In this document: piece by piece, positions 17,283-28,323 of the stretch
Position numbering within the stretch: the stretch's first letter is position 1
How the letters are laid out: every line of letters starts with the position of its first letter
Assembly: GCF_016741785.1 (NCBI RefSeq)
Contig: NZ_JAERRL010000001.1
Span: forward strand, 370,903 to 434,902
DNA length: 64,000 nt
Reading direction: 5' to 3'
From: Streptomyces sp. 7-21
GTDB lineage: Bacteria; Actinomycetota; Actinomycetes; Streptomycetales; Streptomycetaceae
Program-made: the position numbers and the translations under genes
The notes under the pieces: model-generated
What the model was told of the DNA's origin: nothing
Seen by the model: only the letters and a program-made list of their open reading frames with translations
Database searches by the model: none

Positions 17283-18371
17283 ATGGCATCACCGCTTTCC
17301 GCCGACCGCCTGGTGCGGGCGCTCAAGGACGAGGGCGTGAAGGTCGTTGAGTACAAGTCCTGGCGCACGCACAACCGCAACTCTGCGGGCGCCTGGGGCC
17401 CGGTGCACGGCGTGATGATCCACCACACCGTCACCACCGGCACCGACTCCTCCGTGGCGCTGTGCTACAACGGCCGGTCCGACCTGCCGGGCCCGCTGTG
17501 CCACGGCGTCATCGCCAAGAACGGCACGGTCTATCTCGTCGGCAACGGCCGCGCTAACCACGCCGGAGCCGGGGACGGCGACGTCCTCGCCGCCGTCATC
17601 GACGAACGCGCGCTGCCCGCCGACAAGAAGGCCAATACCGACGGCAACGCCCGGTTCTACGGCTTCGAATGCGTCAACCTCGGCGACGGCAAGGACCCGT
17701 GGCCCCCCGAGCAGGTCGAGGCCATCGTCCGCGCCTCCGCCGCCATCTGCCGCGCGCACGGCTGGGGCAAGAAGGGGAACACCTCGGTCATCGGCCACCT
17801 GGAGTGGCAGCCGGGGAAGATCGACCCCCGCGGCCCCGGGATCTCGATGGCCGACGTGCGCCGCCGCGTCGCCGAGCGGCTGAAGCACCCCGCCGGGTGG
17901 AACCCCGGCACCACCCCCGAGGAGGACGACATGCCCAAGCGGTCGCTGTACGAGACCCGGGACTACACGCGGCGGGTCAAGCCCCGCACCTGGACCACGA
18001 TCCACTTCAACCGCCGCTACATCGACGGCGACTGGCAGGACAAGGAGGCCGAGCCGAGCTTCCTGTTCGGCTCCTGCTACTACACGGCCTCCGTGGGGGT
18101 GCGCGTCAGCGGGCTGAAGAAGGGCCAGCAGATCCAGCTGCGGCTGGCCAACTACCGCAACAAGGACGACGGCAAGGGCTTCTACCGCTCGGCCGGCATG
18201 CCCGCCCACGCCGTGACCCACGACGGCGGCGAGGGCAAGTTCGTCTGCACCTGGACCAGCTTCATCAACTCCGCGGACAAGGGCCGGGTCCGCGCCGAGG
18301 TCTGGCACGACGGCGACGAGGACATCACCGTCGAGTGGGCCAGGGCCGAGGCACTGTACTGGGAGCCCTGA
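17283..18371 (+). CDS. N-acetylmuramoyl-L-alanine amidase, endolysin-like
   Basis: The 362-residue protein has an N-terminal Amidase_2 domain (about 1-200) with zinc-ligand signatures MIHHTVT and GHLEWQPGKIDPRGP, and a C-terminal beta-rich domain (about 220-362). The amidase domain cuts the bond between muramic acid and the peptide stem. No signal peptide is visible from ATG 17283 (GGGAG upstream), unlike the second amidase at 20101. Sequences starting this way are common in actinophage endolysins and Streptomyces genomes, so a phage origin or holin-dependent release is plausible. No other phage gene is near. The C-terminal domain may bind the wall, but that is inference. Confidence 0.85.
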   Translation: MASPLSADRLVRALKDEGVKVVEYKSWRTHNRNSAGAWGPVHGVMIHHTVTTGTDSSVALCYNGRSDLPGPLCHGVIAKNGTVYLVGNGRANHAGAGDGDVLAAVIDERALPADKKANTDGNARFYGFECVNLGDGKDPWPPEQVEAIVRASAAICRAHGWGKKGNTSVIGHLEWQPGKIDPRGPGISMADVRRRVAERLKHPAGWNPGTTPEEDDMPKRSLYETRDYTRRVKPRTWTTIHFNRRYIDGDWQDKEAEPSFLFGSCYYTASVGVRVSGLKKGQQIQLRLANYRNKDDGKGFYRSAGMPAHAVTHDGGEGKFVCTWTSFINSADKGRVRAEVWHDGDEDITVEWARAEALYWEP

Positions 18372-18428
18372 TCCCGCTTCTGCATCCCGCCCGGGCCCCC
18401 GCCTCCCGGCCCGGGCGCCACGCCTGTA

Positions 18429-18497
18429 ACGCTCTCCTCGTCTCCCGCCAAGAACAGTCGTACGGCACGGCAGTGCAACGGACGACGAGGAGAGCGT
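18429..18497 (+). promoter_or_regulatory. 14-bp inverted repeat burying the sigma-factor ribosome-binding site
   Basis: ACGCTCTCCTCGTC (18429-18442) and its exact complement GACGAGGAGAGCGT (18484-18497) are 41 nt apart. The right arm contains the GAGGAGAG ribosome-binding site of the ECF sigma gene, so the folded leader should block translation. The left arm lies 58 nt after the stop of the amidase gene. Confidence 0.6.
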
Positions 18498-18501
18498 GCG
18501 C

Positions 18502-19137
18502 GTGAAAAAGACAGCCAGGGGCTCCGGACCGGCAGCAGCCGCCCGCGATCCCGCGGCATTCGAGGAGTTCTACCGCCGGCACGTCAACGAGGTCACGCGG
18601 TTTGTCGCGCGCCGGTCGGAGGACCCGCACGACGTCGCTGACCTGACGGCCGAGGTGTTCCTCGCGGTGATCGACTCCGGGCACACCTACCGGAAATCGC
18701 GCGGCAGCGAGACCGCCTGGCTGTACGGCATCGCCCGCAACGTGGTCTCGGCGGAGCGCCGCCGGGCTGCCCGAGAGGCGCGTCTCACCAGCCGCGTCGC
18801 GGGCCGGCGGCTGCTGGAACCGGACGACATATCCCGGCTCGAGGACAAACTCGCCGCCGAGCACGAGGGGCGCGCCGCGCTCGCCGCCATGGCCGACCTG
18901 CCCGAGGGGGAACGCGCCGTGCTCGAACTCGTCGCCGTGGACCAGCTCAGCATCGCCGAGGCGGCCGCCGCGCTGGGCATCAAGCCCGTCACCGCGCGGG
19001 TCCGGCTTCACCGGGCCCGCAAGGCGCTGCGTGCGGCTGCCGCGCCGCGAGTGGCGCGGCGCGATGAGGAGTGGGAACCACGCCGGCGCGCTGCCGCCCA
19101 GCTGTCGGTCACAGGGAGCGCAGGGAGTGGGAACTAG
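18502..19137 (+). CDS. ECF-type RNA polymerase sigma factor
   Basis: The 211-residue protein has region 2 (about 16-90: FEEFYRRHVNEVTRFVARR, DLTAEVFLAV, ETAWLYGIARNVV) and region 4 (about 130-180: LPEGERAVLELVAVDQLSIAEAA followed by VTARVRLHRARKALR), so it should direct transcription from a small stress-type regulon. GTG 18502 is preferred because GGAG lies 9 nt away; GTG 18496 is too close. Its stop is 3 nt from the start of the membrane protein that follows, the usual arrangement for a sigma factor and its anti-sigma partner. The leader contains the inverted repeat over the ribosome-binding site. Confidence 0.9.
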   Translation: MKKTARGSGPAAAARDPAAFEEFYRRHVNEVTRFVARRSEDPHDVADLTAEVFLAVIDSGHTYRKSRGSETAWLYGIARNVVSAERRRAAREARLTSRVAGRRLLEPDDISRLEDKLAAEHEGRAALAAMADLPEGERAVLELVAVDQLSIAEAAAALGIKPVTARVRLHRARKALRAAAAPRVARRDEEWEPRRRAAAQLSVTGSAGSGN

Positions 19138-19140
19138 GAC

Positions 19141-20058
19141 ATGAAAGACGATTTCGAAACGCGCCTGCTTGAGGAACTGAAGCGGGAGGTGACACTGGCC
19201 GCCGCCCGCGACCAGGCGGAGGCGCCCGAGCCCGCCTGGCGGCGCCTGCTCACCGGCCGCCGCCTGGCCATCGCCACGACGGGCGTGGCGGCGGCGGCCT
19301 GCGCCCTGGTGATGCTGCCGGGCGGCGCCGACAGCCCGGCGTACGCGGTCGAACGCCACGAGGACGGCACGGTCTCGGTGGAGCTGAACGCACGGGAGCT
19401 GTCGCGCGAGGAGCTCGACGGTCTCGTCCTGGACCTGCATGAAGCGGGACTGACCACCCTTGTCACCCCCGTGGACGAAGTGTCGTGCATGGACGACGAG
19501 GAGCTCGCCGAAAGCCTCGACAGTCTCTTGTCCGATACCCTCGACGGCACCTTCCTTCCCCCGGACCCGGACGGTGTACTGGAGGACGGGACGCCCGTGA
19601 CCCTCATCCGCGTCATGCGTGCGGATGGCACTCTGGAGGACGGGACTCCCGCGCCCATGAGGCCCGTGCTTCGCGAGAATGCCGATCGAATCGCTTCCAC
19701 GTGGGGCGATGACGGCCCGATTCTTACGGAGTCCGTGGAAGTCGGCGACTCGGTGGTTTTCAGCGTGGAGGATGGGAGGATCACCGATCTCATCTTCGCG
19801 CCCGGCACCTGCATGACGGAGGCACTCCAGCACCGACTCCTTGGAGAGGCCGGCGAGGCTGAGGACGGTCAGGGCGAGGCCGGCGAGGCTGAGGACGGCC
19901 GGGACGAGGCCGGCGAGTCCGGGGACGGCCAGGGCGAGGCCGGCGAGTCCGGGGACGGCCGGGACGAGGCCGGCGAGTCCGGGGACGGCCGAAACGAGGC
20001 CAGCGAGTCCGAGGACGGCCTGGGCGAGATTGAGCCCGCCCTGCCCGTCGAGGACTGA
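19141..20058 (+). CDS. Putative anti-sigma/partner membrane protein (CU044_5270-like)
   Basis: The 305-residue protein has a short cytoplasmic N-terminus (1-39, with ETRLLEELKREV), one membrane span (about 40-60) and a large extracytoplasmic domain. This is the layout of membrane proteins encoded with Streptomyces ECF sigma factors. Position 3 nt after the sigma gene supports a regulatory partnership; it lacks the HxxxCxxC zinc motif, so it is not a ZAS anti-sigma. The C-terminus contains six 10-residue acidic repeats (EAGESGDGRD-type). The extracytoplasmic part has two Cys residues, possibly a disulfide. Direct inhibition of the sigma factor is inferred. Confidence 0.75.
   Translation: MKDDFETRLLEELKREVTLAAARDQAEAPEPAWRRLLTGRRLAIATTGVAAAACALVMLPGGADSPAYAVERHEDGTVSVELNARELSREELDGLVLDLHEAGLTTLVTPVDEVSCMDDEELAESLDSLLSDTLDGTFLPPDPDGVLEDGTPVTLIRVMRADGTLEDGTPAPMRPVLRENADRIASTWGDDGPILTESVEVGDSVVFSVEDGRITDLIFAPGTCMTEALQHRLLGEAGEAEDGQGEAGEAEDGRDEAGESGDGQGEAGESGDGRDEAGESGDGRNEASESEDGLGEIEPALPVED
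19846..20025 (+). repeat. In-frame 30-bp minisatellite, six copies
   Basis: Six 30-bp units encode the decapeptides EAGEAEDGQG, EAGEAEDGRD, EAGESGDGQG, EAGESGDGRD, EAGESGDGRN and EASESEDGLG. The unit length keeps the frame, so copy number can change without breaking the protein. Confidence 0.9.
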
Positions 20059-20067
20059 CCGGTCCCC

Positions 20068-20082
20068 GTTCCGGCCCGGAAC
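20068..20082. terminator. Short hairpin between convergent genes
   Basis: GTTCC (20068-20072) and GGAAC (20078-20082) form a 5-bp stem with a 5-nt loop between the sigma operon and the minus-strand amidase. It is weak. Confidence 0.3.
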
Positions 20083-20100
20083 AGCGGAGGCGGCGGGCGC

Positions 20101-20799
20101 TCAGCCCGCCGCCTGCCGCCGTGAGGCCCGCCGCAGCAGCCCCATGTACCGGTCCCAGTCCCAGTGGGGCCCCGGGCAGATGCGCGCCACGTCCGGCACC
20201 TCGTTGTGCCCCAGGATGTGCTCCCGGTCGACCGGTATGTGGTAGCGCCGGCAGATCCCGGCCACCAGCTCCGCCGAGGACTCGTACATCACGTCCGTCA
20301 GGTACGAGGGATCGTCCGCCCAGCCCTCGTGCTCGATCCCTATGCTCCGCAGGTTGTAGTCCCAGTTGCCCGCGTGGTACGCCACGTCCAGCTCGCGCGC
20401 CATCTGGGCGATGTGCCCGTCGGAGGACCGGATCACGTAGTGCGAGGCCGCCCCGTGCGACGGGTCCTGGAACACCTGGAGCGTGACCTCGTACGTCGCC
20501 TCCGGCATGTGAATCACGACACGGTCGATCGCGTAGTCCCGGGGCCGGTTCGCGTGGCGGTAGTTCGCCTCTGAGGCCGGCACCCACTCCGCGCCCGGAT
20601 GGTCCACCTCGCCCTGCTCGCGCGGCACGTCACTCCCGGAAAGCCGCCACCACCAGCGCCGGAGGGTGTCCTGCGCCGCGAGCCCGCCCGCGCCGAGCGC
20701 CGTCACCGCTCCCCCCGCGATTCCCCCCGCGATCAGCGCGCGCCGTTTCACCGAGCCGCTCCGCGCCGGGGCGTCTGGATCTTCCGGGTCTTCAGCCAT
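20101..20799 (-). CDS. Exported N-acetylmuramoyl-L-alanine amidase (Amidase_2)
   Basis: The 232-residue protein has a twin-arginine-like export signal (SVKRRALIAGG plus a hydrophobic stretch, about 14-42) and an Amidase_2/PGRP domain from about 80: DRVVIHMPE, SIGIEHEGW and ILGHNEVPDVARICPGPHWDWDRY, which provide the zinc ligands. It should cleave stem peptides from peptidoglycan outside the membrane. ATG 20799 is chosen because GGGAGG precedes it by 6 nt; the upstream in-frame extension is not signal-like. With the amidase at 17283 it brackets the sigma operon. Confidence 0.88.
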   Translation of the reverse strand: MAEDPEDPDAPARSGSVKRRALIAGGIAGGAVTALGAGGLAAQDTLRRWWWRLSGSDVPREQGEVDHPGAEWVPASEANYRHANRPRDYAIDRVVIHMPEATYEVTLQVFQDPSHGAASHYVIRSSDGHIAQMARELDVAYHAGNWDYNLRSIGIEHEGWADDPSYLTDVMYESSAELVAGICRRYHIPVDREHILGHNEVPDVARICPGPHWDWDRYMGLLRRASRRQAAG

Positions 20800-20876
20800 C
20801 GTGTCCTCCCGCTCGCCTCGCGGCCATACGCCGTGGGACAACGCCATCGGCCCCGGGCCGGTTCCCTCCCCACCCG

Positions 20877-20882
20877 TAGAAT
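20877..20882 (+). promoter_or_regulatory. -10 element, leaderless start of the cysteine desulfurase gene
   Basis: TAGAAT ends 9 nt before the ATG at 20892. No ribosome-binding site precedes the gene, so the mRNA probably begins at or near the start codon. Confidence 0.5.
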
Positions 20883-20891
20883 CGCCCTGTC

Positions 20892-22061
20892 ATGCCATAC
20901 CTTGACCACGCCGCGACCACGCCCATGCTGCCCGAGGCCATCGAAGCGATGACCGCGCAGCTGGGCCTCACGGGCAATGCCTCTGCCCTCCACGCGGCGG
21001 GGCGCCAGGCCAGGCGCACGGTCGAGGAAGGACGCGAGGCGCTGGCCGCCGCGCTGGGAGCACGCCCCAGCGAGGTGGTCTTCACCTCGGGCGGGACCGA
21101 GGCCGACAACCTTGCCGTCAAAGGACTCTACTGGGCGCGCCGGGACGCCGATCCACGGCGTACCCGGGTCCTGGCGAGCCCCGTCGAGCACCACGCCGTG
21201 CTGGACGCCGTCACCTGGCTCGCCGACCACGAGGGCGCCACCGTCGAGTGGCTGCCGGTCGACCGCCTCGGCCGCGTCCACCCGGAGGCGCTCGCCGAGG
21301 CCCTCGCGCGCGACCCGGACGACGTGGCGCTGGCCACGGTCATGTGGGCCAACAACGAGATCGGCACCATCCAGCCCGTCGCCGAACTCGCCGCCATCGC
21401 CGCCGAGCACGGCATCCCGCTGCACGCCGACGCCGTCCAGGCGGTCGGCCAGCTGCCCGTCGACTTCGGGGCCTCCGGGCTGGCCGCGCTCTCCGTCTCT
21501 GGCCACAAGATCGGCGGCCCGTACGGCATCGGCGCCCTGCTCCTGGGCCGCGAGTGGACGCCGACGCCCGTGCTGCACGGCGGCGGTCAGGAACGCGACG
21601 TGCGCTCCGGCACCCTCAACGTCCCGGCCGTCGCCGGCTTCGCCGCCGCGGCCACGCACGCGGCCGCCCGGCGCGCCGAGTTCGCCCGCGACATCGGAGC
21701 GCTGCGCGATGAGCTGATCCGCGCCGTCACCGCCGCCGTGCCCGACGCGGTGCTCGGCGGGGACCCCGACCCGGCCGGGCGCCTGCCCGGCAACGCCCAC
21801 TTCGCCTTCCCCGGCTGTGAGGGCGACGCGCTGCTGCTGCTCCTCGACGCGCAGGGCATCGCCTGCTCCACCGGCTCCGCCTGCACCTCGGGGGTGGCCC
21901 AGCCCAGCCACGTGCTGCTGGCGACCGGCGCCGGACCCGAACTGGCCCGCGGCACTCTGCGGTTCTCCCTCGGCCGCACCAGCACCGCCGAGGACGTCGC
22001 CGCGCTCGCCGAGGCCATCGGCCCCGCCGTCGCCCGCGCCCGCGCCGCCGGTCTGAGCTGA
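20892..22061 (+). CDS. Cysteine desulfurase (IscS/NifS family)
   Basis: This PLP enzyme takes sulfur from cysteine as a persulfide. The 389-residue protein has the PLP-binding lysine K206 in SGHKIGG and the catalytic loop TGSACTSG with Cys331. It lies 26 nt upstream of mnmA, so its main role is likely to feed sulfur into 2-thiouridine of tRNA, though such enzymes often also supply Fe-S clusters. The ATG at 20892 aligns with the family N-terminus (YLDHAATTP) and has no ribosome-binding site. Symbol iscS is possible but not proven. Confidence 0.94.
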   Translation: MPYLDHAATTPMLPEAIEAMTAQLGLTGNASALHAAGRQARRTVEEGREALAAALGARPSEVVFTSGGTEADNLAVKGLYWARRDADPRRTRVLASPVEHHAVLDAVTWLADHEGATVEWLPVDRLGRVHPEALAEALARDPDDVALATVMWANNEIGTIQPVAELAAIAAEHGIPLHADAVQAVGQLPVDFGASGLAALSVSGHKIGGPYGIGALLLGREWTPTPVLHGGGQERDVRSGTLNVPAVAGFAAAATHAAARRAEFARDIGALRDELIRAVTAAVPDAVLGGDPDPAGRLPGNAHFAFPGCEGDALLLLLDAQGIACSTGSACTSGVAQPSHVLLATGAGPELARGTLRFSLGRTSTAEDVAALAEAIGPAVARARAAGLS

Positions 22062-22075
22062 ACCGCGCGGGGCCG

Positions 22076-22081
22076 TACGCT
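22076..22081 (+). promoter_or_regulatory. -10 element, leaderless start of mnmA
   Basis: TACGCT ends 6 nt before GTG 22088, giving a possible leaderless transcript in addition to read-through from the desulfurase gene. Confidence 0.35.
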
Positions 22082-22087
22082 GGTGCG

Positions 22088-23209
22088 GTGAGCACTCAGA
22101 CCACCCGCCCGATGCGCGTCCTGGCCGCCATGTCCGGCGGCGTCGACTCCGCGGTCGCCGCCGCGCGTGCCGCCGAGGCGGGCCACGAGGTGACGGGCGT
22201 CCACCTCGCCCTGTCCGAGAACCCCAAGTCGTTCCGCACCGGGGCCCGCGGCTGCTGCACGATCGAGGACTCGCGTGACGCCCGCCGCGCCGCCGATGTC
22301 ATCGGCATCCCGTTCTACGTGTGGGACCTCGCCGAGCGGTTCCGCGAGGAGGTCGTCGACGACTTCGTCGCCGAGTACCAGGCCGGGCGCACGCCCAACC
22401 CGTGCCTGCGGTGCAACGAGAAGATCAAGTTCGCCGCGCTGCTCGACCGTGCCCTGGCCCTCGGCTTCGACGCCGTGTGCACCGGCCACTACGCCACGAT
22501 CGTGCGCCGCGAGGACGGCACCAGGGAGCTGCACCGCGCCGCCGACCGGGCCAAGGACCAGAGCTACGTCCTCGGTGTGCTCGACGAGCGGCAGCTCGCG
22601 CACGCCATGTTCCCCCTCGGCGACACCCGTTCCACCAAGGAAGAGATCCGCGCCGAGGCCGAGCGCCGGGGCCTGGCCGTGGCCCGCAAGCCCGACAGCC
22701 ACGACATCTGCTTCATCGCCGACGGCGACACCCGCGGCTTCCTGGCGCGGCGGCTGGGCTCGGCCCCCGGCGACATCCTCGACGAGGACGGCCGCAAGGT
22801 CGGCACCCACGACGGCGCCCACGGCTTCACCGTCGGCCAGCGGCGCGGCCTGCGGCTCGGCCGTCCCGCACCCGACGGCAAGCCGCGCTACGTGCTGGAC
22901 ATCTCGCCCGCGACCAACACCGTGACCGTCGGGCCCGCCTCCTCGCTCGACGTGACCGCGCTGACCGCCATCCGCCCCCGCTGGTGCGGCCGGCCCCCGG
23001 CCGGGCCGGGCTCGTACACCGCCCAGCTGCGGGCGCACGGCGCCGAGACGCCGGTCACGGCCGAACTGGCCGGCGGCGAGCTGCGGGTACGGTTCGCCGA
23101 GCCCGTGCGCGGCGTCGCGCCCGGCCAGGCGATCGTGCTCTACGACGGCACCCGCGTCGTCGGTTCCGCCACCATCGCCACCACGACCCGGGCCGACGCC
23201 GCCGCCTGA
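22088..23209 (+). CDS. mnmA: tRNA-specific 2-thiouridylase MnmA
   Basis: MnmA adenylates the C2 oxygen of the wobble uridine (U34) in Lys, Glu and Gln tRNAs and replaces it with sulfur. The 373-residue protein shows the PP-loop [13 protein letters not shown] (about 13-25), Cys106 in NPCLRC, and the catalytic Cys208 in [14 protein letters not shown]. The C-terminal beta-barrel domain is present. It follows the sulfur donor gene directly. A second Met at codon 9 (22112) would also keep the PP-loop, but the GTG start sits 6 nt from a -10 element. It converges on the nitrilase gene. Confidence 0.96.
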   Translation: MSTQTTRPMRVLAAMSGGVDSAVAAARAAEAGHEVTGVHLALSENPKSFRTGARGCCTIEDSRDARRAADVIGIPFYVWDLAERFREEVVDDFVAEYQAGRTPNPCLRCNEKIKFAALLDRALALGFDAVCTGHYATIVRREDGTRELHRAADRAKDQSYVLGVLDERQLAHAMFPLGDTRSTKEEIRAEAERRGLAVARKPDSHDICFIADGDTRGFLARRLGSAPGDILDEDGRKVGTHDGAHGFTVGQRRGLRLGRPAPDGKPRYVLDISPATNTVTVGPASSLDVTALTAIRPRWCGRPPAGPGSYTAQLRAHGAETPVTAELAGGELRVRFAEPVRGVAPGQAIVLYDGTRVVGSATIATTTRADAAA

Positions 23210-23222
23210 CGCCGCGCCGCGG

Positions 23223-24023
23223 TCACAGCACGTCGCGGCGCCGGTTGGCCAGCACCGGCACCGCGGCGCGCGCCCGGTCAGCCTCGTCCGGGTCCAGCTC
23301 CGCGACCAGCAGGCCGGGCCCGGCCCCGAGCCGGGCCCGCACCTCGCCGAGCGGCGAGACGACCATGCTGTGCCCGATGCCGGTGGGCGCGCTCGTCGCG
23401 GGCGGCTCGCCGACCGAGGCCGGATCGGCCTGCCCGCACGCCACCACCCAGCACGTGGCGTCCAGCGCCCGCGCCCGCACCAGCAGCTCCCACTGCTCGC
23501 GCTTGCCGGGGCCCGCGCCCCAGGAGGCGGGCAGCAGCACCACGCGCGCCCCGTCGTCGGCGAGCCGCCGGAACAGCTCGGGGAAGCGCACGTCGTAGCA
23601 GGTGGCGAAGCCCAGGCCGACCCCGTCCGCCTCGGCCGTCACCACCCGCGTGCCGGGCGCCACCGTGTCGGACTCGGCGAAACCGAACGCGTCGAACAGG
23701 TGCAGCTTGTCGTAGTGGGTGTCCACGCCCCGGCCGGTGATCAGCAGGGTGTTGCGCACCCGCCCGCCAGGCGCGGGCGTGAACATCCCCGCCACCAGCA
23801 GCACTCCCGTCCGCTCCGCCAGGCGCCGCACCGCCGTCGCCCACGGCCCGTCCAGCGGCTCGGCCACCGGGCCGAGCGGAATGCCGAAGCGGGCCATCGC
23901 CGCCTCGGGGAAGACCACAACCGTGGCGCCGTCCGCCGCCGCCCGCTCGGTCTGCGTGGTCAGAGCCGCCAGGTTCTCCTCCGGCGAGGTGCCGGACACC
24001 AGCTGCCCGATCGCGATCCGCAT
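23223..24023 (-). CDS. Carbon-nitrogen hydrolase (nitrilase superfamily)
   Basis: The 266-residue enzyme has the catalytic triad of the superfamily: Glu in VVFPEAAMARFG (about 42), Lys in HYDKLHLFDAFG (about 110) and Cys in FATCYDVRFPELF (about 145). These enzymes hydrolyse amides, such as omega-amides of 2-oxoacids or deaminated glutathione. The motif YDKLHLFDAFGF is close to the Nit1/Nit2-type amidases, so a metabolite-repair role is a fair guess. ATG 24023 is preferred over GTG 24026 because GAGGAGG lies 6 nt away. It is divergent from the SDR gene. Confidence 0.88.
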   Translation of the reverse strand: MRIAIGQLVSGTSPEENLAALTTQTERAAADGATVVVFPEAAMARFGIPLGPVAEPLDGPWATAVRRLAERTGVLLVAGMFTPAPGGRVRNTLLITGRGVDTHYDKLHLFDAFGFAESDTVAPGTRVVTAEADGVGLGFATCYDVRFPELFRRLADDGARVVLLPASWGAGPGKREQWELLVRARALDATCWVVACGQADPASVGEPPATSAPTGIGHSMVVSPLGEVRARLGAGPGLLVAELDPDEADRARAAVPVLANRRRDVL

Positions 24024-24158
24024 CACGCGCCTCCTCGTGAGCCGTTTACCGCCCGTGGCCTCCGCGCGCTCGCGCCGCCGGCCCCGCCCGGCGTGCCCGG
24101 CGTGGTCGCGCCGTCGTCACGGTACCCCGCCGCCGCATCCGGCGTGGATCATGGACAC

Positions 24159-24848
24159 ATGACCGCACACCTGATCACGGGAGCCGGGTCCGGCATCGGC
24201 CAGGCGCTCGCCCGGCGCCTGGCGGACCGCGGCGACGAACTGTGGCTGTGGGCCCGCGACGACGACCGCGCCCGCCAGCTCGCCGAGCGGTTCCCCGGCG
24301 CCCGGACGCTCGCCGGCGACCTCGGGCAGCCCGACCGCCTCGCCGCCGCGCTCGACGGGCAGCCGCTGCCCGACCGCCTCGACTCCCTGCTCCACGTCGC
24401 CGGAGTCGTCGAACTCGGCGCGGTCGGCGACCTCACGCCCGCCGTCTGGCAGGAGACGCTCGCCGCCAACCTCGTCGCCCCCGCCGAGCTGACCCGCCTG
24501 CTGCTGCCCCGGCTGCGCGCCGCCCGCGGCCACGTCGTCTTCGTCAACTCCGGCGCCGGGCTGGCCGCCCACCCGCGGTGGAGCGCCTACGCCGCCAGCA
24601 AGCACGGGCTGCGCGCCCTGGCCGACGCGCTGCGCGGCGAGGAACGGGAGCACGGCCTGCGGGTGACCACCGTCTACCCCGGGCGGACGGCGACCCCGAT
24701 GCAGGAGAAGGTGCACCGGCAGGAGGGCAAGGACTACGACCCCTCCCGCTGGGTCACGCCCGAGGCGGTGGCCCAGACCGTGCTCACCGCGCTGGACCTG
24801 CCGCGCGGCTCGGAGATCACCGACCTGTCCGTGCGGCCCGGCGGCTGA
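24159..24848 (+). CDS. Short-chain dehydrogenase/reductase
   Basis: The 229-residue protein is a classical SDR: the NAD(P)-binding TGAGSGIG at residues 6-13, NNAG-like HVAG around 77, catalytic Ser in FVNSGAGLA and the YAASK motif with Tyr and Lys. It oxidises or reduces a carbonyl compound of unknown identity. The ATG at 24159 gives a full Rossmann N-terminus (MTAHLITGAG). No ribosome-binding site is visible upstream. It is followed 19 nt later by the MetE-like gene. It is a widely conserved Streptomyces gene at this position, as far as I remember. Confidence 0.88.
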   Translation: MTAHLITGAGSGIGQALARRLADRGDELWLWARDDDRARQLAERFPGARTLAGDLGQPDRLAAALDGQPLPDRLDSLLHVAGVVELGAVGDLTPAVWQETLAANLVAPAELTRLLLPRLRAARGHVVFVNSGAGLAAHPRWSAYAASKHGLRALADALRGEEREHGLRVTTVYPGRTATPMQEKVHRQEGKDYDPSRWVTPEAVAQTVLTALDLPRGSEITDLSVRPGG

Positions 24849-24855
24849 ACCGGCT

Positions 24856-24861
24856 TACCCT
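24856..24861 (+). promoter_or_regulatory. -10 element, leaderless start of the MetE-like gene
   Basis: TACCCT ends 6 nt before GTG 24868, the same geometry as at mnmA, leuB and accB. Confidence 0.35.
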
Positions 24862-24867
24862 GCATGC

Positions 24868-25935
24868 GTGAAGATCAGCGACAGCAACCGCGAGGACCAG
24901 CCGGCCGGCCAGACCGCACCGCAGCCGGCGTTCCCCTGGGGGCCGGCCGCCGCGACCGGCGTGGGATCCCTGCCCGGCGACGATCCGCGGGAGGCGGCGC
25001 GGGTCGCCACCGGTGAGCTGCCCGCGCTGCCGTTCCTGCCGGAGCTGCCCGCCCGCGGCCCCGGCGCGGACATGACCGGCCGCACCACCGGGCTGCTCGT
25101 CGAGCTGTACGCGCGGGTGGAGCCCAGCGGCTGGCGCGTGGCGGACCGGCCGGGGCGCGACACCCGGCGGGCCTGGTCGTTCCTGCGCCACGACCTCGAC
25201 GCGCTGGAGGAATTCACGCAGGGCTACGCCGGGCCGCTGAAGGTCGCCGCGGCCGGGCCGTGGACCCTGGCGGCCACGCTGGAGCGCCGCAACGGCGAGG
25301 CCATGCTCGGCGATCCGGGCGCCCGCCGCGACCTCGCCGCCTCGCTGGCCGAGGGGCTGCGCGCCCACGTCGCGGAGGTCCGGCGCCGGGTGCCGGGCGC
25401 CACGGTCGTCCTCCAGCTCGATGAGCCCTCGCTGCCGGCGGTGCTGCGCGGCCGGGTGCCGACCGCCAGCGGCTACCGCGCCCACGCGGCCGTGGACGGC
25501 GCCCTCGCCGAGGAGACGCTGCGGCAGGTCATCGCGGCGGCCGGGGACGGGCCCGTGGTGGTGCACTGCTGCGCGGCGGGCGTGCCGTTCGGGCTGCTGC
25601 GCCGCGCCGGCGCGGCCGCCGTCTCCTTCGACGCCGGGCTCCTCACCGAACGTGACGACGAGGCGATCGGTGAGGCCGTCGAGGACGGGCTCGCGCTGTT
25701 CGCCGGCGTGGTGCCCGCGACCGGCGTGACGCCGGCGGCGTTGTCAGACCCTGCCGGTACTGTCAGGGGAGTCAGGACGCTGTGGCGCAGGCTGGGGCTG
25801 TCCCCGGAGCGTCTGGCCGACACGGTGGCCATCACCCCGGCGTGCGGGCTCGCGGGCGCGTCCCCGGCGTACGCGCGGGCCGCGCTCGGTCACTGCGTCC
25901 GGGCGGCGAGATCCCTCGCGGATGACCCTGAGTGA
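24868..25935 (+). CDS. MetE-like protein (cobalamin-independent methionine synthase C-terminal fold)
   Basis: The 355-residue protein is about half the length of full MetE and corresponds to its C-terminal catalytic barrel. Zinc-ligand-like residues occur as VVHCCAAGVPFG (about 230) and ACGLAG (about 328), and QLDEPSLP matches the substrate-site region. It lacks the N-terminal MetE domain that binds polyglutamyl folate. Such short forms may use a corrinoid protein or another methyl donor, as in archaeal MetE-like enzymes, so methionine synthesis is possible but not certain. It lies immediately upstream of ligA, with almost no gap. Confidence 0.82.
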   Translation: MKISDSNREDQPAGQTAPQPAFPWGPAAATGVGSLPGDDPREAARVATGELPALPFLPELPARGPGADMTGRTTGLLVELYARVEPSGWRVADRPGRDTRRAWSFLRHDLDALEEFTQGYAGPLKVAAAGPWTLAATLERRNGEAMLGDPGARRDLAASLAEGLRAHVAEVRRRVPGATVVLQLDEPSLPAVLRGRVPTASGYRAHAAVDGALAEETLRQVIAAAGDGPVVVHCCAAGVPFGLLRRAGAAAVSFDAGLLTERDDEAIGEAVEDGLALFAGVVPATGVTPAALSDPAGTVRGVRTLWRRLGLSPERLADTVAITPACGLAGASPAYARAALGHCVRAARSLADDPE

Positions 25936-28161
<2,226 letters not shown>

Positions 28162-28323
28162 CGGAAGCGGGTGCGGGCGGCGGCATATGCCGCGGGTACG
28201 GGCCGGGCTGACACAGTTTCGGCAAACCGCGGGCTTTCCGGCACCTGGCGGCGCCGAGCGTCCTAGTGTGGGTGCTGTGCCTGCGCCAGGTGCGGGCGAC
28301 GATGCCGTGAGAGGGACCTTCGG

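Noticed and set aside
28208..28224. A BldD site upstream of rmdB
   Set aside because: Only the half-site TGACAC is present; the second half does not match the consensus well enough.
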